Assembly: GCF_026183735.1 (NCBI RefSeq)
Contig: NZ_JAPFRE010000002.1
Span: 88,244 to 152,243, forward strand
Source: Alteromonas sp. ASW11-130
GTDB taxonomy: Bacteria; Pseudomonadota; Gammaproteobacteria; Enterobacterales; Alteromonadaceae
Length of the DNA stretch: 64,000 bases
Direction: 5' to 3'
Positions 1-9,238 of the stretch are shown piece after piece (the stretch's first letter is position 1; each line of letters begins with the position of its first letter). Made by a program: the position numbers and the translations under genes. Under the pieces are notes generated by a model, which had not been told where the DNA came from, did no database searches, and was given only the letters and a program-made list of their open reading frames with translations.

Positions 1-1683
1 TTATGCCTCTATCCGAGCAATTTCGGATCCATACTTCGCCTGGATAATAGAATCAAACCTAGATTCAAGCACATGTCTTTTTACTTTTAACGTGGGCGTT
101 AAGAGCCCATTATCGATACTCCATTCATTTTGCATAATTAAAATACGCGCTACTCGCTGATGACTCTCAAGCTGACTGTTAACTTCGTGTAACGTGTTTT
201 TAAGTGATGTATCGACTTCAGCAGACGACACTTGCCGCGCTTCTTCGCCCAGCACCACTAATGCTATGGGTTGGGGTAAATTATTGCCTGTAACACATAC
301 TTGTTCAATATAGGCATTTTCCATTAGTTTCGCTTCTATAGGGGCCGGGGTTACGTATTTTCCTTTCGCAGTTTTAAAGATATCTTTCAAACGACCCGTA
401 ATTTTTACGTACCCTTCGTTGTCGATGACGCCTTTATCACCCGTACGTAAATAGCCATCTTCGGTGAATACTTCTTTGGTTTTTTCCTCATCCAAGTAAT
501 ACTCTTTCATATTACAAGGCGCTTTTACCTGAATTTCGCCTTCTTGTGACGTGCGGATAGTGACACCTGCGTAAGCCTTTCCAATAGTACCAATTTTGTC
601 ATGCCGAAAAGGGACACTTGCTGTACCGTAAGCACTGTTTTCGGTCATCCCCCACCCTTCGCAAATGGGGATATCTATTTTAGCGAACCATTCAATCGTG
701 GCAGGAGCTAAGGGCGCCGAACCGCTTGCAAAGAGACGCGTTTTATCTAATCCCAATCCTTTTTTGATTTTTTTAATTATCAACTTATTAATGACTGGAA
801 TGCGTAATAGCAGATTAAGTTTTTTCTGTGGCAATTTCGCTAAAATGCCCATCTGGAATTTAGTCCAAAGCCGCGGCACGGAAACAAATAATGTAGGTCG
901 CGATGCCTGCACGTCGCGTTGAAAAGTATCTAAGGATTCAACGAAAGACACATGCGAACCCGAATACAAACTGGCAAGTTCGATAAGTACGCGTTCGGTA
1001 ATGTGTGCCAGGGGAAGATAACTTAATAATTTATCTTCTTTTGTGGTTGTGAGTGGCTCTATACAATTTTGCGCAGCCCAACAAATTGAATGATAAGTAT
1101 GCACAACTCCTTTAGGCACTCCCGTACTTCCGGAAGTGTAAATTATTGTCATGGTAGACTGCATATCTGGAATGGGAGAGTCTTTTATAGGATCGCAATC
1201 AATAAACTCGTTCCAACTATAGTTCGCTGGCGTTCCGGGATACGGGAAAGATACTGTCGGGAAACGACTATCAATTGCGGCAAGTTGTGATTCGGCATTT
1301 TCTAACTTGCCGACAAATACCAGCTTGGCGTCCGCGTGTTCTAATACATGTTTTATAGTACTTTCGCCAGCGGTCGCGAAAATAGGGACAGAGATGTGCC
1401 CAGACATCATTATTGCTAAATCAGTAATAAACCATTCAGCACAGTTTTTAGCAAAGATGGCAATGCGACTACCTGGCGCCAAGTTCCTTTCATTAATTCT
1501 GGCAGCCACACGTCTGGCAAGATCCGCAACCTGCCCCCACGTATAATGCCGATACTCCCCTTGATCAGGCTGAGAAAGATAATTTTCGTCCTTTCTTGAT
1601 TGTTCCCAGTGATACAATCTCTCCAGCGGAGACATGACCCCTGGCTTATGGCTGACGAATGATGATGTAGGTGTCCTATTCAA
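1..1683 (-). CDS. Long-chain fatty acid--CoA ligase (AMP-forming)
   Basis: AMP-binding adenylating enzyme of 560 aa that should activate fatty acids to acyl-CoA via an acyl-AMP intermediate, at the cytoplasmic membrane. The P-loop-like motif YTSGSTGVPKG lies near residue 185, a GWGMTE motif near 340 and the hinge/TGD region near 415, all typical of FadD15/long-chain synthetases rather than acetyl-CoA synthetase. The stop codon is the first three bases of the window, so the gene is complete. The chosen start is TTG at 1681-1683, because AGGAAA lies about 8 nt upstream; an in-frame ATG at 1633-1635 is the alternative. It stands alone, convergent with nothing visible. The exact chain-length preference cannot be read from sequence. 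Confidence 0.92.
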   Translation of the reverse strand: MNRTPTSSFVSHKPGVMSPLERLYHWEQSRKDENYLSQPDQGEYRHYTWGQVADLARRVAARINERNLAPGSRIAIFAKNCAEWFITDLAIMMSGHISVPIFATAGESTIKHVLEHADAKLVFVGKLENAESQLAAIDSRFPTVSFPYPGTPANYSWNEFIDCDPIKDSPIPDMQSTMTIIYTSGSTGVPKGVVHTYHSICWAAQNCIEPLTTTKEDKLLSYLPLAHITERVLIELASLYSGSHVSFVESLDTFQRDVQASRPTLFVSVPRLWTKFQMGILAKLPQKKLNLLLRIPVINKLIIKKIKKGLGLDKTRLFASGSAPLAPATIEWFAKIDIPICEGWGMTENSAYGTASVPFRHDKIGTIGKAYAGVTIRTSQEGEIQVKAPCNMKEYYLDEEKTKEVFTEDGYLRTGDKGVIDNEGYVKITGRLKDIFKTAKGKYVTPAPIEAKLMENAYIEQVCVTGNNLPQPIALVVLGEEARQVSSAEVDTSLKNTLHEVNSQLESHQRVARILIMQNEWSIDNGLLTPTLKVKRHVLESRFDSIIQAKYGSEIARIEA

Positions 1684-1804
1684 TTTTAATTTCCTGATGC
1701 TTATTTATTTTATGGTTATGCATTTAACCCATTCTTACCATACAAAATCATTAAAACTCAATATCCTTGTATAGCATGTCGAACATTTTGCATACGTATA
1801 TTAT

Positions 1805-4800
1805 CTACCATCGTCTAAAAAGCAGCTCGGCGACATCATTAGCTGCAACGGGCTCCGAATAGTAATAACCTTGTTGGCTCGTACACCAGTTGTCAGCAAG
1901 ATATTGAGCCTGAAACTCTGTCTCAATACCTTCTGCAACACATTGTAGCTTTAACTTATTCGCTAAATTTATCGTAGCTATAACAAGTGCTTGGTCAACA
2001 TTTTCTTCGTTAACATCGTCAACGAATGTTTTATCTATTTTCAACACATTGAGTGGAAACTTCTTAAGATAGCTAAGGGACGAATATCCCGTACCAAAAT
2101 CATCTAAAGCCAAAACAAATCCCGCATCTTGAAATCGTTTAACCTGCCGTAATGCGTCATCTGCGTTATCGATTAACACACCCTCAGTAATCTCAAAGCG
2201 CAAGGCTGAGACAGGCAAGTCGTGTTCTTTAAGAAGTTGAACAACACTGTCTAAATCAAATTCTGTTTTAAAATGCAAAGCAGATAAATTTACCGACATA
2301 TACCCCGTAAAACCCTGGTCATACCAAAGTTTCAAATCTTCGACTCCCCGTTCCATCGCAAACCGTGTTGCGTCAATAATATAACGAAGCTGTTCTAAAA
2401 CCGGTATAAACTCATTGGGGCCAATTGTGGTCGACTGTACACGGCACCGCAATAATAACTCCACCCCCTCTGTCGTACCTGAGGTAGTGTTCACGATGGG
2501 TTGATAATAGTTGAAGAAACCCTGCTCCTGCCACGCAAGTTTCACAAGATTTTCTAGTTGCAACCTATTCTTAGCGACTTCATTCATTTCTTGTGTGTAA
2601 TAGGTAAAGCCGGAAAGTGTATCTTTCTTCGCTGAATACATAGCCACATCCGCTTGCTTTAACAGCTCGCTTGAATCCTTACCGTCATCAGGATAAAAAG
2701 AGATGCCAATACTACAAGAAACCCGCAAAACTTCTTTCCCAATAGAGATAGGCATTTCGATTGCTTCAATTAAACGTGTCACAATCGGTGAAATAGCTTC
2801 AAACCCTGCCACACCCTCTAAAACAATAACAAACTCATCGCCACCAAGCCGTGCTACAGTATCGTCTTCAGATGCAATATTAAGCATCCTATTCGCCACT
2901 ACCATGAGCAACTTATCGCCATAGTCGTGCCCCAGTGAGTCATTGATCCCTTTAAATCTATCTAAGTCGACGAACAATACCGCGACTTGAGTGTTATGAC
3001 GTCGAGCGTAGGCGATGCCGTGATCTAATCTATCCAACAACAAACTTCTATTGACTAAACCTGTTAGTGCATCATAGTTGGCTATTTTTAAGAGTTTTCT
3101 TTCGGCGTCTTTTTGGATAGAGATATCAGAAAACACCATCAGGAAGTGGTCAATTTTATCCGCAGTGGTTTCATCCGAAACGGCTGTAATATCGATCAGT
3201 ACATCATACTTTTGACCGTCACTTCCCTCTACTTGCCCCTCTTCTTTTACGTAATCTCCGGCCGATAAGCTATTTAAGCGCTCATCAAATTGGTGCTCCA
3301 GGTTGGGGAATCGTTTATATAGCCGTTGGAACTGCTTAACGAGATCCTTGCCCGAGGACAGGCCAAAAATCGTTTCAAAAGCGGGGTTAATCGCTAAGGG
3401 ATCTTTTTTCTCATCAAATATCACCACCCAATCCCGCGTTTGCTTAAACGCCTCCCCGAATAGTCGCACTTGTTTTTGTGCTCGATTGAGACGAAGAATT
3501 TGGTTGTGACGATGCTGGAGGTAAATTGCTACGAACAGCATTCCCAAAACGATGAAGCTGCCAATGGCTACGGGAGACTGAAAAGGTGCATATGGCATGT
3601 TGAACGAGATAGCCGCAGGTAATAACGTAAAATCTACATGCTGTTTATCAGGTGCAACTTCAAACCTGTAGCTCCCTGCTGAAAAGGAACCAAAGGTTAT
3701 CCGTGGCTCACGAGTCACTCCTTCACTTACGACTTTACCCTCTCGGATAAGACGATAGCGATATTGTAAATCGCCAGCCAAACTTGACATATTCGCTGAA
3801 AAATTAATAGTCATACCAAAATCTGTATAATCAAGGTCGAAGTGACCACTAGAAAGGTTTTTCATGGCTGTATTCAGTGGACGCGAATCGAGTTCCACCG
3901 ATGTAATAACTAAAGGCATTGAGTATCGACTTTCTTCCGCATCTTGAAGAATTTTTTCAGGAGCAAAAAGCAACATACCATTCGTAGAACCGAAAACCAG
4001 ACGATCGTCATTCAGTTTTAAAGCGGCTCCTTCATTAAATTCTGAAACGGCGAGTTCTTTACCATAACGATAATTCTTCAATAGATGCTTTGTAATTGAA
4101 TAGTGATGTAAGCCTGAATGTGAACCAAACCACAGGTTATCGTTTTTATCGACCGTCAGTCCATACACGATATTTGAAAGTAGAAGATTTTTCTCATTAA
4201 TCTTATTTTTGATTTCAAACGTTTTAGCATCTAACCCAAATATACCGTATCGAGGAAAGGCTACCCACAACTTGCCCTTTGCAATAGCATAGGAAGAAAT
4301 AGCAGCATCATTATTTTTTTGATCCTGAGTGAAACGGAATACACTTCTCGTGGAAAATGTTTCGGTATCAATCAGCCATAACCCATCTAAAGTAGATAAA
4401 AAAATCTCTCCCTTATAATGAGAGCTTTCGTTTAGAAAGCTCGCCCCAAAACGCGGATCGAATTCGCTTTCAGGTAATGGCAAAGATTCAAGCAGTTGCT
4501 GCTGGGGGTCATAACGGTAATATTTATCAGCGATGAAGTAAATTCTGCCCTGGCTGTCTCTTCCCGCCCCATAAATAAATTGATTAAATACCTTTGCGGA
4601 TTGAGTACTTTGCGTCGGCAGCGACGTCAATGAATTACTTTTTCTATCAAACAGCTTTAGCGAATCATATGTCTGAACAATTAACTTATCTTGAGGGGCG
4701 GGAAAAATGCGTTCTACTAGTACAGAATCATAAAACTTTTTGTTGCCGCGAGTAAGGTAAAAGTCTGATTTGTCAGTCGCAAGGTTAAGGCGCGTAAGTC

Positions 4801-5968
4801 CATTTTCAGTCCCTACCCATAGAAATTCACTATCCTGTTGCCAGAAACTCCAAACTGCGTTGTCGCTCAATATAGTTTCATTATTAATACCATTCTGAAT
4901 GGTCTTAATAGACAATGTTTTAGGAGACCAATATAGGGCTCCCCCGTTAACAGAGCCGAGCCATAAATTGCCTGCTACGTCGATGGCAATCGTTTTAATT
5001 GAAGTATTAGAAAGCTTAATTTTTTCATTATCGGGTTCGAGTAACTGATGCCACTGCCATTTACCCTGGCTGGTTTCTAACTTAACGAGTCCAATGTTAG
5101 TGCCTAGCCAAAAGCTCCCATCAATATCCTCCACCTGCTCCCAAATATTTAACTCTCGGATGATGTGGTTAAATGTCGGAGCAGCGTTACCATGACGTAC
5201 ATAATTGACCAGCTCTTCTAAGTTTGTTTCGAACAGGCCTTCTACCGTCCCCACCCAGAACCGCTTATTTTCATCCAACAGAAAATGCTTCACATTGATA
5301 TTGTCTAACGTTGGGGTAACGTCGCCCAGATAGTCAATCTCTTTCGGCCTAGCGTCTTTTTGATTCAAATCAATGGCTAAAAACTTATGGGTTGCGCCAA
5401 TAAATAATACTGACTGGTAGAGACTGGCCACACGGATGCTTTGTTCCGTTTCTAGCGCAGATTCTGGAAATTGATATAGCACGGTTATTTCGTCACGACG
5501 GCTATTATATCGGACGACTTCTTCATCTAAGGCGATAATTAACTCGCCGGGTCTACTTTCGAAAAAACCGTTTGCGGACTGTATCCACCTTGCCGATTCG
5601 CTATACGCTCGACGAATTACATTTTCCACTTCATTTTCATACAAATCGTACCGAAAGATCCCATTGCCAGCGGTGCTTACCCACAGGTCATTTTTACTGT
5701 CGATAAATAAAGATTTAATACTTGCATTAATAAACACATTATTTGGGCCAGGAATAACTTCGTTTCGGTATCCATCCCATCGATTCAGACCGCCATCTGT
5801 TGCTAGCCAAACGAAGCCGTCCTGATCAATAGCTACTTTGTTTACGTTATCTTGTGATAGGCCGTGTTTTGAGGAAAGATATTTAAAAGTAGGATTTGGA
5901 ACTACAGGCTCAGCATTTGAAGCGAAAGTCCAGAATAAAACAATAAGGAAAGCTAACCCATACTTCAT
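1805..5968 (-). CDS. Propeller-sensor GGDEF/EAL protein (cyclic-di-GMP turnover)
   Basis: A 1387-aa membrane signalling protein. Residues 1-19 are a signal peptide. About 30-690 contain repeated W(L/V)xT/GSxxGL units of the two-component-regulator propeller type, followed by a Y_Y_Y domain (about 705-780), one membrane helix (about 803-822), a PAS domain, a GGDEF domain and an EAL domain. The GGDEF motif (about residue 1043) is intact. The EAL signature reads ELL, while the downstream DDFGTGYSS and metal-binding acidic residues are present, so both cyclase and phosphodiesterase activity are possible. A periplasmic ligand presumably sets the balance. AGGAGGT lies 10 nt before the ATG. A single-gene unit by spacing. 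Confidence 0.93.
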   Translation of the reverse strand: MKYGLAFLIVLFWTFASNAEPVVPNPTFKYLSSKHGLSQDNVNKVAIDQDGFVWLATDGGLNRWDGYRNEVIPGPNNVFINASIKSLFIDSKNDLWVSTAGNGIFRYDLYENEVENVIRRAYSESARWIQSANGFFESRPGELIIALDEEVVRYNSRRDEITVLYQFPESALETEQSIRVASLYQSVLFIGATHKFLAIDLNQKDARPKEIDYLGDVTPTLDNINVKHFLLDENKRFWVGTVEGLFETNLEELVNYVRHGNAAPTFNHIIRELNIWEQVEDIDGSFWLGTNIGLVKLETSQGKWQWHQLLEPDNEKIKLSNTSIKTIAIDVAGNLWLGSVNGGALYWSPKTLSIKTIQNGINNETILSDNAVWSFWQQDSEFLWVGTENGLTRLNLATDKSDFYLTRGNKKFYDSVLVERIFPAPQDKLIVQTYDSLKLFDRKSNSLTSLPTQSTQSAKVFNQFIYGAGRDSQGRIYFIADKYYRYDPQQQLLESLPLPESEFDPRFGASFLNESSHYKGEIFLSTLDGLWLIDTETFSTRSVFRFTQDQKNNDAAISSYAIAKGKLWVAFPRYGIFGLDAKTFEIKNKINEKNLLLSNIVYGLTVDKNDNLWFGSHSGLHHYSITKHLLKNYRYGKELAVSEFNEGAALKLNDDRLVFGSTNGMLLFAPEKILQDAEESRYSMPLVITSVELDSRPLNTAMKNLSSGHFDLDYTDFGMTINFSANMSSLAGDLQYRYRLIREGKVVSEGVTREPRITFGSFSAGSYRFEVAPDKQHVDFTLLPAAISFNMPYAPFQSPVAIGSFIVLGMLFVAIYLQHRHNQILRLNRAQKQVRLFGEAFKQTRDWVVIFDEKKDPLAINPAFETIFGLSSGKDLVKQFQRLYKRFPNLEHQFDERLNSLSAGDYVKEEGQVEGSDGQKYDVLIDITAVSDETTADKIDHFLMVFSDISIQKDAERKLLKIANYDALTGLVNRSLLLDRLDHGIAYARRHNTQVAVLFVDLDRFKGINDSLGHDYGDKLLMVVANRMLNIASEDDTVARLGGDEFVIVLEGVAGFEAISPIVTRLIEAIEMPISIGKEVLRVSCSIGISFYPDDGKDSSELLKQADVAMYSAKKDTLSGFTYYTQEMNEVAKNRLQLENLVKLAWQEQGFFNYYQPIVNTTSGTTEGVELLLRCRVQSTTIGPNEFIPVLEQLRYIIDATRFAMERGVEDLKLWYDQGFTGYMSVNLSALHFKTEFDLDSVVQLLKEHDLPVSALRFEITEGVLIDNADDALRQVKRFQDAGFVLALDDFGTGYSSLSYLKKFPLNVLKIDKTFVDDVNEENVDQALVIATINLANKLKLQCVAEGIETEFQAQYLADNWCTSQQGYYYSEPVAANDVAELLFRRW

Positions 5969-6110
5969 TACGACACATACCTCCTACGGACTCGGCTAAA
6001 GGCGAATAAACTTACAAACAAAATAGTATAATCATCCACCTAAATATGAGACCTGTAATACAAACTGTTTTAGGAATATGCGGGTTTAATGTTGAATAAT
6101 AGATCACCAA

Positions 6111-6138
6111 CAAGTTGAATTCAAAACAATTCAACTTG
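6111..6138. repeat. Perfect 11-bp inverted repeat with 6-nt loop
   Basis: CAAGTTGAATT at 6111-6121 is matched exactly by AATTCAACTTG at 6128-6138, with loop CAAAAC. It lies between the DUF2789 gene (upstream, same strand) and the GGDEF/EAL gene. No T-run follows on either strand, so it is not a standard intrinsic terminator. It could be an operator, an mRNA hairpin or a processing site. Confidence 0.6.
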
Positions 6139-6189
6139 GGCCATATTGAGAAGGGTATATTACAGCGGTTTTTAGGTTAAAAACTTCTT

Positions 6190-6426
6190 CTAATGCTGAT
6201 GGAGTTGTACGTTTAGTTGGTCAATCACTTCAGCCCATTCAGCATCTTCGAGCAATGCACCTCTAAGAAACTCGGCCTGGGAGTCATTCCAAAAAGGGGC
6301 ATCTTCAATATGACGGCTGTCATTCAAACCTCGATGCTTTTCAATAAATGAATTTATTTGCTGCTCACTTGAATCCAAGCCCAGTTGCACAAAAAGATCT
6401 TGCATGGTCGGTAGCTCTGTATACAT
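6190..6426 (-). CDS. DUF2789 family protein
   Basis: A 78-aa cytoplasmic protein matching the DUF2789 pattern: an LFxQLGL stretch near the N-terminus, an ApFW motif in the middle and a C-terminal EDAxWAxVIDQLN helix. The length is normal for the family. Function is unknown. The short helical fold is seen across marine gammaproteobacteria and pseudomonads. It is transcribed alone toward the GGDEF/EAL gene and separated from it by a 28-bp inverted repeat. Confidence 0.85.
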   Translation of the reverse strand: MYTELPTMQDLFVQLGLDSSEQQINSFIEKHRGLNDSRHIEDAPFWNDSQAEFLRGALLEDAEWAEVIDQLNVQLHQH

Positions 6427-6866
6427 GACTATCCCCTTATCTAATGTTGAAAATACTTCGGCATGTGGTTGCTATTTCAACGAAATCAGCGAACATTGGG
6501 ATCAGGTATGTTTGCGGTAAAATCCGACCTTCAGGGGTTCGTTTTTGACATTATCTACTCAACATCCTCTCTGTTAATAGCAACACGCAATAATGTGTGC
6601 GCACTACCCGTAACAGTTTGTTACCTTTTTGGCAGACCAAATTGTCGAAAATTTATTGGCGTAAAAATGAACGAAATTGGGTGTACTCTAAAGTTAATCA
6701 ACCTGCACCAGAGAGAAGTAAGAAGTAAAAAGTAAAAAGAAAGAGAAAGGCATATACCCTGCCCTACATCAATCTGGAAAGCATAACATAACTCTCCTTC
6801 ATTAATGTGCCTTGCGCAGATTCATGCCTTTTTTTGTTAGCTAACCGTCCACTAGCAAAAACTGTT
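6427..6866. other. Intergenic region with degenerate AAGNNNN heptads
   Basis: No convincing gene. A 90-codon forward reading frame (6463-6735) lacks a ribosome binding site and has random-looking composition. Near its end, 6714-6741 is built of imperfect heptamers (AAGTAAG, AAGTAAA, AAGTAAA, AAGAAAG in register). This is the same phase and motif as heptad runs at 26347, 30791 and 35233. Confidence 0.5.
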
Positions 6867-7226
6867 TTAACCTAGTTGAGCCGAAAATTCCTCTGGCGAT
6901 AATACTTCTCCCTCCTCTCCGGGTAGGGGACATACCATAACGAGTAAGTTATCTTCCGCAAGTCCAGGTTGCCACTTTTTGATCCAGTCTTCTAATGTAA
7001 TACTTAACGGTTCACAATCCGCCCACTCATCAGTGGCCCAAAGCTCAGCAAGCTCACTTTCAGGCCAAACAGGCACACCATCTTCTTCATCTTCCGTGTT
7101 AAGCATCACGCATCCATGCTGATCGGTAAGGATCCAAATTTGTTTGTTTTGTTCAATTAGTTTTAACGTTTCAGTCAGTCGCTGCTCTGGATTTAATGTC
7201 AGTATTGGATGATTATCTTTAGCCAT
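6867..7226 (-). CDS. DUF2750 family protein
   Basis: About 119 aa from the ATG at 7224-7226. It is an acidic cytoplasmic protein matching DUF2750: an N-terminal NPEQRLxxTLxLI helix, a WILxDxxGCVML strand and a C-terminal DNLxVxVCPLPxEEG segment. The open frame extends upstream to 7298, but that version would overlap hdfR; the internal ATG restores the family length and avoids the overlap. Function is unknown. It lies immediately downstream of hdfR on the same strand (51-nt gap) and may be cotranscribed with it. Confidence 0.85.
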   Translation of the reverse strand: MAKDNHPILTLNPEQRLTETLKLIEQNKQIWILTDQHGCVMLNTEDEEDGVPVWPESELAELWATDEWADCEPLSITLEDWIKKWQPGLAEDNLLVMVCPLPGEEGEVLSPEEFSAQLG

Positions 7227-7276
7227 ATTTTTCTCATGCAAATCAGTAAATTCAAAATTATGTATCGTTCTAAATG

Positions 7277-8116
7277 TTATTGTACCGTATTCGTCCAATC
7301 TTTGATTGCTGAAAACATAGTTGGTAGCCCTTCGCGCTTACTGGTTTTCAACATACTTAAATAGAGTGTTACACTCACACCCTCCAGCTTTGTCTGCAGT
7401 TTTGCTTTGGGAAAATGAATTGAACGTTCGTTTGGGTGCATCGGCAATACTGCCACTCCTCCCTCGGATGCTAAAGTCGATATAGCAATATTGAGTGAGT
7501 TTGTTTGTAGTTTCGCATCGCGTAAATCCGCATGGGAGTGCAACAATGATTCGTGAGCTTTGCTCCCCCAATCTATTGCGATGAAATCTCCCGACGTAGG
7601 CGCTGTGGTATCATTTAAATTGAAAAGCCCCAGCGGTATAGAGGCTATTTGATGACATATTACATCTTCAGTTTTTAACGGCTCCGTGGATAACGCAAAA
7701 TCGACGACGCGTTCGTGTAATTGTCGCGTAAGATTATCCAATGTTAATACTTCCGCTTTAACGGACCAATCACTGAAATCACTATGTAAAAAACGAAGTA
7801 TGTCGGCTAACCGTAAATCACATGCCAGTTGCGTAACACCAAGCACAACATATTCTGCAGTTTGTGCTTGAAGTTCGCGTTTTGCCTGCTTGAGAGTATC
7901 GCAAAGCTGCTGAGCATACGGAAGCAACTTTTCACCCGCCTGCGTCAACTGAATGCTGTTCCGGTGGCGTTCAAACAACGATGTATGAAAATATTCTTCT
8001 AACAGTTTTATACGTGCGCTAACAGCAGACTGGGTAAGATATAAATTCTCAGCCGCTTTTCCAAAATGACGGGTATTGACTACTTCAATAAAAGTAGTGA
8101 GGAAACGAATATCCAT
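7277..8116 (-). CDS. hdfR: LysR-family regulator HdfR
   Basis: A 279-aa LysR-type regulator. The winged-helix region (residues 1-60) contains RHFGKAAENLYLTQSAVSARI and FERHRNSIQLTQAGEKLLPYA, nearly the same as E. coli HdfR, a repressor of flhDC. The C-terminal effector-binding half is more divergent. Support also comes from synteny: in E. coli hdfR is divergent from maoP (yifE), and a MaoP homologue follows here at 8722. In this genome a 52-aa gene on the hdfR strand lies between them. Target genes here are not visible. Confidence 0.85.
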   Translation of the reverse strand: MDIRFLTTFIEVVNTRHFGKAAENLYLTQSAVSARIKLLEEYFHTSLFERHRNSIQLTQAGEKLLPYAQQLCDTLKQAKRELQAQTAEYVVLGVTQLACDLRLADILRFLHSDFSDWSVKAEVLTLDNLTRQLHERVVDFALSTEPLKTEDVICHQIASIPLGLFNLNDTTAPTSGDFIAIDWGSKAHESLLHSHADLRDAKLQTNSLNIAISTLASEGGVAVLPMHPNERSIHFPKAKLQTKLEGVSVTLYLSMLKTSKREGLPTMFSAIKDWTNTVQ

Positions 8117-8263
8117 GGAAATCAGTTATAGAAGTGAATCTGAGACATAAGCTGTCACAGATTCACTAGCATGTAAACCTTAAAGGCTGATTTACCACTG
8201 GCAAAAAGTGGTGCGAGATGCCAAATTAAATGACATCTTCAGATGATAATAAGGATGTTATGA

Positions 8264-8422
8264 TTAGCCCTGATACAGACGGCGATGTTTTTCCTTTCGC
8301 TGAAGATCTCTCTTTTGTTTATCTTTAACCAAATGACGACGGTCAATGCCCTTCTTTGCAGGACGACCTTCATCTTCTACCGAGTCCCATTCTTCTCGCT
8401 GGTAACGATAGTCTTTACTCAT
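8264..8422 (-). CDS. Small basic protein (52 aa) between hdfR and maoP
   Basis: The reading frame starts with ATG at 8420-8422 and stops at 8264-8266. It encodes 52 residues beginning MSKDYRYQREEWDSVEDEG and ending in a very basic helix (KDKQKRDLQRKEKHRR). GAGG lies 6 nt before the start. I do not recognise a named family. The charge pattern, acidic patch then basic tail, suggests a nucleic-acid- or ribosome-associated small protein, but that is inference. It points the same way as hdfR and away from maoP, so it probably shares the divergent promoter region. Confidence 0.65.
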   Translation of the reverse strand: MSKDYRYQREEWDSVEDEGRPAKKGIDRRHLVKDKQKRDLQRKEKHRRLYQG

Positions 8423-8721
8423 TGTAGCCTCATTGTGATAGTTTCATGCGCATTATCATGCGATCAATAAAAATAGGAAATGAATAATATTTGTCGTATC
8501 GATGAATAATTTTTAACCGAGCTTTTCAATCATTGCAAGCAGATTTTCGGTTATGTTCCTCTAATAAGTGAAAAACAGGTCTTGCGGGACAATTAATTTG
8601 CCCTTCATCGGCTGACCTACTGTTCGAACAAAAATTTTTATGGTCAGGGACAAATTTTTTTGTTTTCTTTTTTTTATTTTCTCTATTAAAAGTCAGCCTG
8701 AGTTCATTAACAGGTGTGAGA

Positions 8722-9084
8722 ATGATTATGAAAGCCCCTGAAATTCGCATTTCTGCTAAACCATTTATCGACCGTCAACATTTTCCTTATGGATTTCGCA
8801 AATCAGGCGATTTCAGTATTGCTGAGTCTGATTTACTAACCCAGTATGGTAACAGCTTGCTTGCGTTTGAGCGCGGCGAGTTAACACCTGAATCTGATGA
8901 CGAAAAACATTTTGTCGAATTTATACAAGGCAAATCGGCGGCCGCTAACTCACTGGAAAAAGCATGGCAAAAATACGTCCATCTGGCCCGCGGTAAGAAG
9001 CATTTTTACACGTTACATAGTTCAGCCAGTAATCAATCTGATTATGATGAGGATTATACTGACGAAGCATTTGATGTAGCTTAA
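8722..9084 (+). CDS. maoP: Macrodomain Ori protein MaoP (DUF413/YifE)
   Basis: About 120 aa matching MaoP/YifE of E. coli: an FIDRQHFPYGFRKSGDF segment near residue 15, a YGxxLxAFERGELTP segment, an AWxKYVHLxRGKKHFYTLH block and an acidic tail. In E. coli MaoP works with the nearby maoS site to shape the Ori macrodomain by limiting long-range contacts. Starts at GTG 8716, ATG 8722 and ATG 8728 are all in frame; ATG 8722 is chosen because AGG lies 7 nt upstream. An intrinsic terminator follows at 9110. The hdfR neighbourhood supports orthology. Confidence 0.88.
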   Translation: MIMKAPEIRISAKPFIDRQHFPYGFRKSGDFSIAESDLLTQYGNSLLAFERGELTPESDDEKHFVEFIQGKSAAANSLEKAWQKYVHLARGKKHFYTLHSSASNQSDYDEDYTDEAFDVA

Positions 9085-9109
9085 TAAGCAATACTGCCTA
9101 AAGGAAAAG

Positions 9110-9138
9110 GCGAATCATCTTCACAGGTTCGCTTTTTT
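9110..9138 (+). terminator. Intrinsic terminator after maoP
   Basis: GCGAATC at 9110-9116 pairs with GGTTCGC at 9126-9132 (one G-T pair) around a 9-nt loop, followed by six T. It lies 26 nt after the maoP stop. Confidence 0.8.
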
Positions 9139-9238
9139 GTTACATTTTCACTGATCCTTCCTTAAATTTTCAACGAATGGAGTTAAAACGCAGATTTCAC
9201 TCTACACTTAGTGGAGGTAGGAAATTTAAGGAAGCGAT

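Noticed and set aside
6463..6735. 90-aa forward reading frame
   Set aside because: No ribosome site, random composition, and the end is simple-sequence heptads.
8526..8750. 74-aa reverse frame upstream of maoP
   Set aside because: Overlaps the maoP start and its Lys run comes from a T-rich leader; no family.
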